Positions 1 to 8,579 of a stretch of DNA of 64,000 bases are shown in pieces. The number at the start of each line of letters is the position of its first letter. Positions within the stretch are counted from its first letter, which is position 1. A model generated the notes under the pieces. It saw only the letters and a list, made by a program, of their open reading frames with translations, searched no databases and was not told the origin of the DNA. The stretch comes from Companilactobacillus futsaii JCM 17355 (lineage in GTDB: Bacteria; Bacillota; Bacilli; Lactobacillales; Lactobacillaceae): assembly GCF_001435505.1 (NCBI RefSeq), contig NZ_AZDO01000137.1, forward strand, positions 27,822-91,821, in the 5' to 3' direction. Made by a program: the position numbers and the translations under genes.

Positions 1-16
1 TCTATAATTCCTCCAG

Positions 17-1297
17 TTATTTAAAGTCTCGTCCTTTATTTTCTTGGAAGTACTTGTCGAATCTCTTTACATAGTTGTGGAACATGTAAGTCAATAGTAA
101 CCAACGTTTAAATGATTTGTCTTTGTCATAGAAAACTGTTGTTCCGATACGATCTTGTTTGATCAATTCGTCAGCATACTTAGTGGCATCATTTTTAGCA
201 GCATATTTGTTGAAGACTTTAACAGGAACACCCAACCATAACTTATGTTGAGCTTTGTTCTTGTTGGCATAAACTGTTGGTTCGTTCTCTAAAGTTCCTT
301 CAACATAATCTTCAACAACATATTTGGCCAAATTGTAGCCATTCAATGTAACAAAGAAACTACTTCTACCTTGACGCAAGTTGATCTCAAAGAACTTGAA
401 AGTCTTATCACGAGAGTCATACTTCATATCAAAGTTAGCATATCCTGTGAATTCGATATCTTCAAGGAATTTTTGTACACGATCATAAACGTCCTGATTA
501 AATTCTGGAATAATAGCCACATAATTACCAATCGATTGTGGTGTAGGATCTTCCAAAATTGGATGTCCTAAGCACATCATCTTCACGTGACGATCTTGAT
601 CAACGTAAGCATTCAAAACACGCATGTTGGAATCATCACCGGGGATAAAATCTTGAAGGATTAAGTCAGATTTATAACCATTATCATAAATCTTACCTAC
701 GATACTCATATACTCATCTTGAGAGTGAATTGTGAAAGCCTTTTTACGACCTTCAAAATGAATATCCAACCATTCAACACTATTAGCTGGCTTCAAAGCC
801 ACTGGAAAATCAAAAGGAACATCTAAGTCCTTTTTGTTTTCATACATATCTTTAGTGATGATTTTTGTTAGTGGATGTGGCAAACCATACTTATCCGCAA
901 CACGATAGAAGCTCTCTTTATTATTCAATGATTTTAATAAATCGTAATCGACATATGGACAGACAAAAGTCTTAGATAATTCTTCTTTATGCTTACTAAT
1001 GAGTTCCGCATAACCGTCCCCACAACCAATCAAAATAACTGGTTCTTCATGGTTTTGGTACTCTTTAGCAATCTCACGCATTTTTTCAATAAAAACAGGG
1101 TCTTCAGAAAATCCTGGGTGAAGAGTTAAGCTTAAGATTTTTGTATATCTTGTAGGTGCCAATTGGATATCGGCATAGGCCTTAACAGTGCCCCCATAAA
1201 GTTCATGGAAAGCACGAGCCATTCCGTAAACATTCATATCACTACCTAATAAGATAGGCGTGAATTTTTTTCCTGATTCAGTTTCGATAGGGATCAA
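17..1297 (-). CDS. ATP-grasp ligase, D-aspartate ligase-like
   Basis: Cytosolic ATP-grasp amide ligase of 426 residues. It resembles the D-aspartate ligases (Aslfm type) that attach D-Asp to the lysine of the peptidoglycan precursor. The N-terminal stretch PILLGSDMNVYGMARAF and the following YADIQLAPTRY are typical of that group. A late FFEINLRQGRSSFF segment provides the metal- and ATP-binding acidic and Asn residues. The length is normal for the family. The start is a TTG at 1297 with AAGAGG directly abutting it, which leaves almost no spacer; a stop codon lies four codons upstream, so the start cannot move far. The nearby asparagine synthase could amidate the same D-Asp side chain, but that link is inferred. 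Substrate assignment is by resemblance only. Confidence 0.8.
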   Translation of the reverse strand: MIPIETESGKKFTPILLGSDMNVYGMARAFHELYGGTVKAYADIQLAPTRYTKILSLTLHPGFSEDPVFIEKMREIAKEYQNHEEPVILIGCGDGYAELISKHKEELSKTFVCPYVDYDLLKSLNNKESFYRVADKYGLPHPLTKIITKDMYENKKDLDVPFDFPVALKPANSVEWLDIHFEGRKKAFTIHSQDEYMSIVGKIYDNGYKSDLILQDFIPGDDSNMRVLNAYVDQDRHVKMMCLGHPILEDPTPQSIGNYVAIIPEFNQDVYDRVQKFLEDIEFTGYANFDMKYDSRDKTFKFFEINLRQGRSSFFVTLNGYNLAKYVVEDYVEGTLENEPTVYANKNKAQHKLWLGVPVKVFNKYAAKNDATKYADELIKQDRIGTTVFYDKDKSFKRWLLLTYMFHNYVKRFDKYFQENKGRDFK

Positions 1298-1347
1298 CCT
1301 CTTACTATATTAATTCTATTTTTAATTTTTCACACATTTCAAACAAA

Positions 1348-1356
1348 ATTATACCA
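1348..1356 (-). promoter_or_regulatory. extended -10 promoter of the ATP-grasp gene
   Basis: The minus strand reads TGGTATAAT, an extended -10 element, about 50 bases before the TTG start. No good -35 is evident at 17 bases, which is normal for extended -10 promoters. The rest of the 1360-1580 gap is AT-rich with nothing else recognisable. Confidence 0.5.
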
Positions 1357-1583
1357 TAATCAATTTATCACAACGAGACAAGCTTATACATTTAATTATT
1401 CAGGCTTATTCTTTTCTTAAATTATTGAGAATAAATAGCTCAACCACAGTCTTAAATTGATTTTGTGATATTTTAAACTAATATCAATATTTAACAATTT
1501 TTTCGATTCATAGTAACGTCATAACGCCAATATTAACTTATTTTGTATCCGTCACACATGCGTTATCTTAACATGATTTACTG

Positions 1584-1651
1584 AAAAAAAGTGGTCAAAA
1601 GGACATTATTAAGACCGCAATCGTTTTCGCAATTCTAACAATGTCCCTTTT
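1584..1651 (-). terminator. terminator after the DUF285 gene
   Basis: Arms at 1597-1614 and 1634-1651 (AAAAGGACATT type) form a long imperfect hairpin. On the minus strand it is followed by GACCAC and a run of seven T at 1590-1584. It lies just past the stop codon of the surface protein gene. Confidence 0.6.
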
Positions 1652-1656
1652 ACTTA

Positions 1657-2787
1657 TTAATTAACAACGTCAACTTTTTCAGCATCGACAAATTCATTCT
1701 CATTAATTTGATAATACTTATGATGATTCAAATAAGCAAGATTTTGTGCTTTCCAAGTACTCAATGCGCCTAAGCCCCGATTGGTTAATGTGTCCATTCG
1801 ACAATCAACTAAATTAGTAATAACAACATCTTTAGTTTTCAAAATTGCATCGATTTTTTTGCATTCAAAAACTTCTGTAGCCTTGATCCACTTATGATCA
1901 TCAGCTTGATAATACTTTTGACCATCAATTACCCAAAGTTTTTTACTTAACCAAGTCTTACCTCCGACAAAATTCTTATCATCTGTCAATTCTTCGTTAT
2001 CATCAAAGACTTGAGCAAATTCAAGATCTGGATAAACAGTTATTTCTTCGTTGAAATCTTCGACCATCCCTTGAGTTTGAACCTTAGTTTTTACCGGTGT
2101 ATAGGTAACGATATCTTTACTAGAAAGCTTATTTTTTAAAGCCATTACTTGAATCGTCTTCTTAGCAGTTTTGTAGCCTGTCTTTTGCGGGATTTGCAAT
2201 TCAAAAGTACTGCCAACAAATTCTGGCTGAATAGCTTCTGGTACTTCAACAACTAAGTCATCACTGAGATTATTATTGATTTTGACCGTCATCGGACCAT
2301 GATATTCCTCATCCGGCTTAACGATCCATCTGCCTTTATCAGCTTTACTCAAAAGTTCACTGGAATTAATGCCATCGACCGTGGGTTTAGGATTATCTCT
2401 AGTTCCTGTCCCGATATCGATCCAAGTCTTTTCTGGCATCTTCAAATCTCGAGGTTGATTAGGAACCACAAATTTGTCACCAAACTTGATTGACTTCAAC
2501 TCATCTGAAGATTTGAACATATTTGTCATATCTTTGACATTAGTCGTATCAAAATTAGATAGATCTAATTCCTCCAAAGTTTCACAACCACTGAACATAC
2601 CTTGCATATCAGTGACTTGACTAGTATCAAAGCTGGAAATATTTAATTCTTTCAAGTCACGACAGCCACTAAACATTTGGGACATATCTTGAACTTGTTT
2701 GGTTTTAAAACTGGATAAATCTAATTTTTTTAGAGAATGGCAATTCAAAAACATTTGACTCATATTTTTAACTTGACTAGTATCCAT
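1657..2787 (-). CDS. BspA-type DUF285 repeat protein with C-terminal SLAP-like repeats, no signal peptide
   Basis: 376 residues. Residues 1 to about 115 are four consecutive DUF285 (BspA-like leucine-rich) repeats of the form FDTSQVTDMxxMFSGC. A linker and beta-rich region follow. The C-terminus has two repeats (KLWVIDGQKYYQADDHKW and a later HHKYYQINENEFVDAEKV segment) resembling the Lactobacillus SLAP wall-binding domain. Such proteins are normally secreted and bind the wall non-covalently. This one starts inside a repeat and has no signal peptide, although GGGGAGGA stands just before the ATG. It is therefore either a 5'-truncated surface protein gene or an unexported relative. Composition and repeat type suggest a variable surface locus. 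Confidence 0.75.
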   Translation of the reverse strand: MDTSQVKNMSQMFLNCHSLKKLDLSSFKTKQVQDMSQMFSGCRDLKELNISSFDTSQVTDMQGMFSGCETLEELDLSNFDTTNVKDMTNMFKSSDELKSIKFGDKFVVPNQPRDLKMPEKTWIDIGTGTRDNPKPTVDGINSSELLSKADKGRWIVKPDEEYHGPMTVKINNNLSDDLVVEVPEAIQPEFVGSTFELQIPQKTGYKTAKKTIQVMALKNKLSSKDIVTYTPVKTKVQTQGMVEDFNEEITVYPDLEFAQVFDDNEELTDDKNFVGGKTWLSKKLWVIDGQKYYQADDHKWIKATEVFECKKIDAILKTKDVVITNLVDCRMDTLTNRGLGALSTWKAQNLAYLNHHKYYQINENEFVDAEKVDVVN

Positions 2788-2936
2788 ATTTCCTCCCCAT
2801 ATTTAATAATTTGGAATCCCCTGAAACCACTTCCAAATTAAAATTATCGATTACACTATAACAAATTGTTAAAACTTTATATTATTTTTAGAAATATTTT
2901 TATTCTTTCTTAATATTGGGGGGATTGGGGGAAGGA

Positions 2937-3242
2937 TGCCGTCGTCCGCAAAAGCCCTATTTCCCTACACAAAAAAGAAGATATTACTAAACTTGCAGCA
3001 ATATACTGAAAGTTCAATAATATCTTCTATTAATTTTCTGAAGTTATTTATATAAAGATAGAAATCACTATCTAGTCGGGAGTGAGGTCCTGGAAAATGC
3101 TCAGCCATGAAATTCCACTTAGCGATTTATCGCTTAGTGGAAGGTCGAGCTTGAAGACTTTGCCCGGTTTTGGGTTTAGCAAAGGCTCCAAGTCGTGCCC
3201 ACGGCGTTCCAGCAATTTTCCAGGGCCGAACGGACGACGGCA
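2937..3242. repeat. structured intergenic repeat, copy A (12-bp inverted ends)
   Basis: The ends are perfect inverted repeats, TGCCGTCGTCCG and CGGACGACGGCA. Inside are a 53-base hairpin (2976-3028), a small AGATAG/CTATCT hairpin (3059-3074), and the 170-bp unit 3073-3242. The unit folds with GTCG/CGAC at the base, a GGA/GGA internal loop, a long stem GGTCCTGGAAAA/TTTTCCAGGGCC, and two inner hairpins (around CACTTAGCGA and CTTTGC/GCAAAG). It begins 40 bases after the asnB stop codon when read on the minus strand. Very similar copies lie at 18106-18620 and 27398-27760. No target-site duplication is visible. Confidence 0.85.
2971..3028 (-). terminator. long hairpin terminator inside repeat copy A
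   Basis: AGAAGATATTA pairs with TAATATCTTCT, with an inner AACTT/AAGTT stem. On the minus strand it is followed by TTTTTTGTG. It would end asnB transcripts after they pass through the structured unit. Confidence 0.65.
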
Positions 3243-3282
3243 GCTTAATATCAATATTAGTTAATACTATTCTCTATTAAGT

Positions 3283-5202
3283 TTAAGCGTTTTGTTCGAC
3301 TTTTTCTCCAGGCACAACAACTCGTGGATCAACATCTGGCTTCTTACCATTGTCGATAAAGTAAACCTTGTACCAAATCAAGAATGTATAAATTGTCCAA
3401 ACCTTACGACGATCATCGTTTTCACCACGATAACAACCATCAAGCATCTTCAAAATAGCATCTTGATCGAAGAATTCGCCGGCAAAGTCAGCACTGAACA
3501 ACTTACGGAAGTCCTCATAAACTTCTTTAGTCTTGATCCAGTCACGAATTGGAACTGGGAAGCCTAATTTTTCACGTTTAGCCCATTCGTCTGGCAAAGC
3601 ACGTTCAGCAGCAACACGCAAAGCATACTTACTATCTTTACTGTTCAAAAGATACTTAGTAGGAATACCTGAAGCCACTTTGGCCATTTCTTTGTCTAGG
3701 AATGGTACACGTAGTTCCATTGAATTAGCCATACTCATACGGTCGGCTTTCAACAAAATATCATTTGACATGAATTGGTGAAGATCAAGATATTGCATCT
3801 TCTTAACTTCATCATCATAGCCACTAACCTTGTTGTAACTTCTCATAACGATGTCTTTAACAGAACGTGATTTTTCAAATTCTGGTTTAACTAAATCAGC
3901 AGCTTCTTTTTCAGTAAAGATCTTAGCTTGACCAATAAAGAATTCTTCAGCTTTAGCTGTTGATTCATACAAGTGCAAGCGACCTGGGAAGTTTGGCATC
4001 TTCTTTAGTCCGTGAGCTAACTTGTATTTCACACCCTTAGGTAATTTCTTCAAGTCTTCAGCAACGACTCTGATAGCTTTAGAATGTGAGTGGAATCCAT
4101 AATTGGCATAGCCGGCAAATAATTCGTCAGCACCTTCACCGGATAGAATTACCGTAACGTCTCGACTAGCTAACTTAGTTAGGAAGTAAAGCGGTACGCA
4201 TGAAGGGTTGGCATCTGGTTCATCCATATAATATTGAATCAAAGGAATAGACTTGATAGCTTCTTCCTTAGTTACGATACCACGAGTATTTTCTAGGCCT
4301 AATTTGTCAGCTAATAATTTAGCAGCACTACCTTCTTCATAAGTACTTGTATCAAAATCAATTGAATAAGTATGTTGTGGCTTCAAAATAGCTGTAACAT
4401 AACTTGAATCTACACCACTTGAAAGTAATGAACCTACTGGCACATCACTGATTGAGTGTTCTTCAACTGATTCATGCATTGCACGATCAATTCTCTTAAC
4501 TGTTTCTTCAAATGACAAATGATTCTCTTTGAATTCCATATCCCAATACTTCTTGATACTCAACTTACCATTCTTATAAGTAAAGTAGTGACCTTCAGGA
4601 ATTCTGAAGACGTTCTTAAAGAATGTTTCATGCAAAGCTGAATATTGGAAAGTCAAATATGGCTTCAAAGCAGCTTTATTTAATTCTTTTTTGAAATTAG
4701 GTTCTTTCAAGAAGGACTTGATTTCTGAACCAAAAATAAACGTGCCTTCACGATTGTAATAATAAAGTGGCTTGATACCAAAGAAGTCTCTAGCACCAGT
4801 AATATCACCAGTCTTCAAGTCATAAATGGCAAAAGCAAACATACCACGAATTCGCTTCAAGAGGCCCTCAATGCCCCATTCTTCAAAACCGTGTAGCAAA
4901 ACTTCAGTATCAGTTTCAGTACTGAAAATATGTCCAGCTTTCTTTAAATCTTTTCTTACATCTTTGTAATTGTAAATTTCACCATTAAAAATAATAGCTT
5001 TTGATCTATCTTCGTTATAGATAGGTTGCATACCACTGTTGATATCGATGATACTCAAACGGCGAAAACCAAACGCTGTATCACCTTCAACCAATTCACC
5101 CGAACTATTTGGACCACGATGCTTGATCGTTTCCATCATAGCTTCGATGACAGGCTTCTTGTCTGCAATATTCTTATCAACGAATCCGACAATTCCACAC
5201 AT
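3283..5202 (-). CDS. asnB: asparagine synthase (glutamine-hydrolysing)
   Basis: Class II glutamine amidotransferase plus AMP-forming synthetase, 639 residues, the usual size for the Gram-positive AsnB group. The N-terminus MCGIVGF carries the catalytic Cys2. The synthetase half shows the pyrophosphate loop SSGVDSS near residue 260 and LSGEGADELFAGY near 355. The start is an ATG preceded by AGGGAG. It follows the metallophosphoesterase gene by 14 bases, so the two are probably one transcript. Members of this family make Asn or, in some lactic acid bacteria, amidate wall precursors (AsnH on D-Asp). The D-Asp ligase-like gene 2 kb away makes the second role possible but unproven. Confidence 0.93.
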   Translation of the reverse strand: MCGIVGFVDKNIADKKPVIEAMMETIKHRGPNSSGELVEGDTAFGFRRLSIIDINSGMQPIYNEDRSKAIIFNGEIYNYKDVRKDLKKAGHIFSTETDTEVLLHGFEEWGIEGLLKRIRGMFAFAIYDLKTGDITGARDFFGIKPLYYYNREGTFIFGSEIKSFLKEPNFKKELNKAALKPYLTFQYSALHETFFKNVFRIPEGHYFTYKNGKLSIKKYWDMEFKENHLSFEETVKRIDRAMHESVEEHSISDVPVGSLLSSGVDSSYVTAILKPQHTYSIDFDTSTYEEGSAAKLLADKLGLENTRGIVTKEEAIKSIPLIQYYMDEPDANPSCVPLYFLTKLASRDVTVILSGEGADELFAGYANYGFHSHSKAIRVVAEDLKKLPKGVKYKLAHGLKKMPNFPGRLHLYESTAKAEEFFIGQAKIFTEKEAADLVKPEFEKSRSVKDIVMRSYNKVSGYDDEVKKMQYLDLHQFMSNDILLKADRMSMANSMELRVPFLDKEMAKVASGIPTKYLLNSKDSKYALRVAAERALPDEWAKREKLGFPVPIRDWIKTKEVYEDFRKLFSADFAGEFFDQDAILKMLDGCYRGENDDRRKVWTIYTFLIWYKVYFIDNGKKPDVDPRVVVPGEKVEQNA

Positions 5203-5216
5203 AAAATAATTCTCCC

Positions 5217-6386
5217 TTATATTTCAAAGCTTACATACCTTGTTGCGGCTCCGTAACCAAAAATCTGTAAGCGTAGTTTGTTCGGGTCGATATTAATGAA
5301 ATACCCTGATAATTCAGAAATTTCATTATATCGTCTATCCCATTTCTTGTTATAGTCAGTTGTTAGTCCGTGTTTCTTTCCCATAAGGGCCGAACAATTT
5401 AATATTATATGATTAATTTCAGAAACTTTGTAGTTTTTTTCATAATGCATATGACCACAAATATATGTTGTTACCTTAGAAATGCCGGTAGCAGAGAAAT
5501 CATAGCGAATATTTACTCCAAAATCTCCTGTTAATTCATTTTTTAATTGTCCAGTTTCCTTGTTATTGAAAGCGACTAATAACTTTTGAACTAGGTCACC
5601 GTTAAAATTCAAAGCACTGCGTCCAGAAGGACTAATGATATTAGCATGTCCCATTACAACTACGTGTTTATCGACAGTTCTTTGCAAAACAGTGGTCAAA
5701 TCCTCTAATTGTTGCTCTCTGACCCCTCGAACTTTCTTAAAGTCATATTTCTTAGAACCATTACTAAGAATATAAGGAATATCACTGGTGTCGATGAAGA
5801 CGATTCGTACATCGCCCTTATCGAACCAACCCACTCTAGAAACGGGATTCAAACGTAGAATCTCAGATTGTTCAAAATCGTACTTTGTTACTAGTGAATC
5901 ATAATCATCTCGGTGAAATGATGCTGACTTGAAAAAGCGATGTTCATCATACTTGTCATTTTCATCATGGTTACCCTCAACGATAAAAAATGGTGGCTTG
6001 CTAGCTTGATAATTTTCAACCGCAAACTTCAACAGTCCACGACTGATCTCTGGCTTATCACTACCATCCATCAAATCGCCCAAATGAACATTGAGATCAA
6101 TATCAACGTCATTGCTGACTTGATTCGTCTCAATTATATGCCTCATGCCATTGATTCCATAATAAGAAGCACTGACTACGGCTTTGGCATGAGTATCAGT
6201 TAGAACAGAAATTGTTACTGTTTTATCGTTGATATTTGGCAAGACATTATTTTTATAAACACCTTCAATATAATCAACGACAAATGGTCTTGGCTTTAAT
6301 CTTCTCAAAAAGTTCTCTGTTTGAGTTGAAATAAATTCTGAAGGTCTAGGTGAAAGCACCCCTCTAGCAACATTATTAAATTTCAA
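5217..6386 (-). CDS. calcineurin-like metallophosphoesterase
   Basis: 389-residue predicted dimetal phosphoesterase. The ordered metal-ligand motifs are all present: DTH near residue 63, GDLMDG near 103, GNHDE near 137, GHAN near 245 and GHMH near 315. No signal peptide or membrane segment is visible, so it is probably cytosolic. The start is TTG at 6386 with AGGAGA eight bases upstream; an ATG between them is out of frame. It is the first gene of a two-gene operon with asnB. Substrate is unknown. The family covers nucleotide, protein and phosphodiester substrates, and nothing nearby decides between them. Confidence 0.85.
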   Translation of the reverse strand: MKFNNVARGVLSPRPSEFISTQTENFLRRLKPRPFVVDYIEGVYKNNVLPNINDKTVTISVLTDTHAKAVVSASYYGINGMRHIIETNQVSNDVDIDLNVHLGDLMDGSDKPEISRGLLKFAVENYQASKPPFFIVEGNHDENDKYDEHRFFKSASFHRDDYDSLVTKYDFEQSEILRLNPVSRVGWFDKGDVRIVFIDTSDIPYILSNGSKKYDFKKVRGVREQQLEDLTTVLQRTVDKHVVVMGHANIISPSGRSALNFNGDLVQKLLVAFNNKETGQLKNELTGDFGVNIRYDFSATGISKVTTYICGHMHYEKNYKVSEINHIILNCSALMGKKHGLTTDYNKKWDRRYNEISELSGYFINIDPNKLRLQIFGYGAATRYVSFEI

Positions 6387-6426
6387 TTTCTCATTCTCCT
6401 AATATCCAATACCTTGGAAAAATATA

Positions 6427-6452
6427 TTAAAAAAACCATCTTAACGATGGTT
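6427..6452 (-). terminator. terminator after the GNAT gene
   Basis: AACCATC and GATGGTT form a perfect 7-bp stem with a 5-base loop. On the minus strand it runs into seven T. It separates the acetyltransferase gene from the phosphoesterase-asnB operon. Confidence 0.75.
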
Positions 6453-6502
6453 AATTATGGTTCAATTATATATCAAATATATGAAAAATAATCCTTCGAC
6501 GC

Positions 6503-7027
6503 TTATTTCAAAAGAATTTGATATGCCAATCTGACACCTTTATCTTCGTCCATCGTAATCGTACCTTTTTCTTCAAAACCATTACTAGTAATGATATGTT
6601 GCATTACTAAATTGTCAGGATGAGTATCGATTCTCACATCACGATATCCTAAATAATAAGACATCGTCATCAATTGTTGAATCAACGCGGCACTGAGATG
6701 TTCTCCTTGGTGATCCGCTTCAATAGCGATTCGATGAATGATTGAATAAGTCACATCGGAGTCTTCATCCCATGCACCAGAATTCATATCTTGGTAATTT
6801 TTGTCATACCCTTGTTGTAAGGCTGCCACACCCACGACACGGCCATTTAGTAATAGAACAAAACTGATTCCTTCTTGAATGTCTTGTTCAAGGATTTCTT
6901 TATTTGGATAACCTTGTTGCCATTGATCAACGCCTCGATCTTTTAAGGTCTTCTTAGCACTGTCAATGATATCAATGATTCTTGGTAAATCATCAAGTTT
7001 AGCTTGGCGCAAAAAAACGTTACTCAT
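6503..7027 (-). CDS. GNAT family N-acetyltransferase
   Basis: 174 residues with the GNAT fold. The acetyl-CoA-binding motif A region is VTYSIIHRIAIEADHQGEHLSAAL, where the usual Q/R-x-x-G-x-G/A loop appears as DHQGEHLS. It is followed by YRDVRIDTHPDN and the C-terminal NGFEEKG typical of small-molecule acetyltransferases. AGGAGG precedes the ATG. It is a single gene with its own terminator. The acceptor substrate cannot be told from sequence. Confidence 0.85.
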   Translation of the reverse strand: MSNVFLRQAKLDDLPRIIDIIDSAKKTLKDRGVDQWQQGYPNKEILEQDIQEGISFVLLLNGRVVGVAALQQGYDKNYQDMNSGAWDEDSDVTYSIIHRIAIEADHQGEHLSAALIQQLMTMSYYLGYRDVRIDTHPDNLVMQHIITSNGFEEKGTITMDEDKGVRLAYQILLK

Positions 7028-7087
7028 AAAAAGCCTCCTTGTTCATCCGAGTATTAAAACAGAATTTACTATAACATTGCAATACTT

Positions 7088-7765
7088 TTATGCGTTTTTT
7101 CTGTTTTTTTTATAAACTAATCCGCTTATAAAAAATAGAATCATTGCATACAATAACGTTTGCCCAACTATCGGCAAAAGTTTTGTTATTGAAGAAGTAA
7201 CTTGCAAAGTCATTATTATTTTTGATAAAGGAGGTAATAGCCACTCCACTGCAGTCAAAATATTCACGACACTGCCGGAAAATGCTAAATAAATAAAGAG
7301 CAATACGCCAATTTGGCCAACTGTGGAATGATCGTACCACTGAGTTTGAAACAAGGTTGCGATTCCGCTGCCCAAAAATCCTACACTAAAAAGGCCCAAG
7401 ATTCCAACAAAGTCTACTAAAACATTATCTCTTAAAAGTAAGCTAAAAATAAAAATCAAAATACTCGAAAACAAATTTGTTATGACTGCAACTAACAATT
7501 GACTCGACCAATCAGCCCAATGACTATTGATCTTTTGCTTCAAGTATTTGTTCTGTCGACTGTCATTGTAGTAAAGATTCATAGTCGAAAAAAGTGACAG
7601 GATAAACATTGCTATTAACAATAAACTAAATTTTTTCAAATTACCAATTTCTAGTAGATGATTTGCTAATAATTCAAAAGCAATGATTGAAAATAGCATC
7701 GTTAAATATAAAAAGTTTTGAAAATATAGCTGTAAATAACTTTTCAATAAAATTCTAATTTTCAA
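7088..7765 (-). CDS. ABC transporter membrane protein (six predicted membrane segments)
   Basis: 225-residue hydrophobic protein with about six membrane helices. It resembles small ABC-2-type permeases but shows no motif that names a substrate. It overlaps the upstream ATPase gene by 11 bases, so the two are translationally coupled and very likely form one transporter. An exporter is the most likely role, because there is no binding protein. Confidence is good for the ABC partnership and low for function. Confidence 0.7.
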   Translation of the reverse strand: MKIRILLKSYLQLYFQNFLYLTMLFSIIAFELLANHLLEIGNLKKFSLLLIAMFILSLFSTMNLYYNDSRQNKYLKQKINSHWADWSSQLLVAVITNLFSSILIFIFSLLLRDNVLVDFVGILGLFSVGFLGSGIATLFQTQWYDHSTVGQIGVLLFIYLAFSGSVVNILTAVEWLLPPLSKIIMTLQVTSSITKLLPIVGQTLLYAMILFFISGLVYKKNRKNA

Positions 7766-8579
7766 TTTTTCTCATCCCTTCGAATTGATAATTTAATTGC
7801 ACCATCTTATTTAAAATTATCTGTCTCTTTTTTAGTGGGACCTCTAATTCAATTTGATTATCCTGATTAGAAACCAAAAAGTCCTCAACGTCAGGAGTGA
7901 TTGCCATTGAATTAGGACTGACATGGAAAACTAACAAACTAACCGGCTCATTTTTCTGCTCGGCTGCGATATTTTTTAAATCGCCATCTAATAAATAAAG
8001 TTGGTCAAAATTTGTAGCAATTCTTTTATCAAACTGTGTTGCCGACAAAATAATGCCAGAATTGTTATTCTTTAAGTCTATTATCAAATCTAACATTCTT
8101 TGAATAGTCTTTTCACTTTGAAATGCGAAGGGTTCATCTAAAACTAAGACATTAGGATGACCAGCCACAGCAGACAAAAAGTCCACTTGCCTTTTTAATC
8201 CGAGTGACAGTTGATTGACTGGTGTATCCAAATATGGACTCAACCCCATGTAAGTGATCATTGCTTGAAGTTGATCTTTACGGACAGCCAATTTTTTGGA
8301 CAAACGTCTCATCTCTTCCAGATATTTACCCGTACTCTGTTCGATCACTTGAGGATTTTCCTGAGGTAAATAACCAATTCTAACGCCTGGAGTATAATCG
8401 ATCGTCCCACTATCTGGTGTTTTATTGCTCACAATTGCCTCTAAAAGCTGCGTTTTACCACTACCATTATCGCCGTTAATACCAATTATTTCGTTTTGAG
8501 ATAAAGAAAAAGCTACATGCTTAAATGCAAAGTAGCCCTCAATTTGCAATGACAAGTCATTGACTGATATTAATTTCAT
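7755..8579 (-). CDS. ABC transporter ATP-binding protein
   Basis: ATPase with Walker A GDNGSGKT, signature region QLSLGLKRQ (a relaxed LSGGQ) and Walker B VLVLDEPF. The C-terminal 60 residues form a short accessory domain. I chose the ATG at 8579, which overlaps the stop of the previous gene as TAATG and has GAGG about ten bases upstream. Another ATG three codons earlier lies too close to that GAGG. It pairs with the downstream permease. The partner gene upstream (8579-9067) is of unknown function but in the same transcript. Confidence 0.85.
   Translation of the reverse strand: MKLISVNDLSLQIEGYFAFKHVAFSLSQNEIIGINGDNGSGKTQLLEAIVSNKTPDSGTIDYTPGVRIGYLPQENPQVIEQSTGKYLEEMRRLSKKLAVRKDQLQAMITYMGLSPYLDTPVNQLSLGLKRQVDFLSAVAGHPNVLVLDEPFAFQSEKTIQRMLDLIIDLKNNNSGIILSATQFDKRIATNFDQLYLLDGDLKNIAAEQKNEPVSLLVFHVSPNSMAITPDVEDFLVSNQDNQIELEVPLKKRQIILNKMVQLNYQFEGMRKIEN

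Noticed and set aside
3032..3046. CodY-like AATTTTCTGAAGTTA in each composite repeat
   Set aside because: It matches the CodY box at only 12 of 15 positions and lies downstream of genes in every copy, so a regulatory role is unlikely.
2937..3242. Calling the repeats insertion sequences or classic MITEs
   Set aside because: Inverted ends are present, but no transposase, no target-site duplications and conserved flanking bases were seen, so they are listed only as structured repeats.
3072..3264. Open frames of about 60 codons on both strands across the structured repeat
   Set aside because: They are by-products of the repeat sequence. The same region in copies at 18453 and 27591 gives similar frames, there is no ribosome site, and the arms vary to preserve pairing and not protein.
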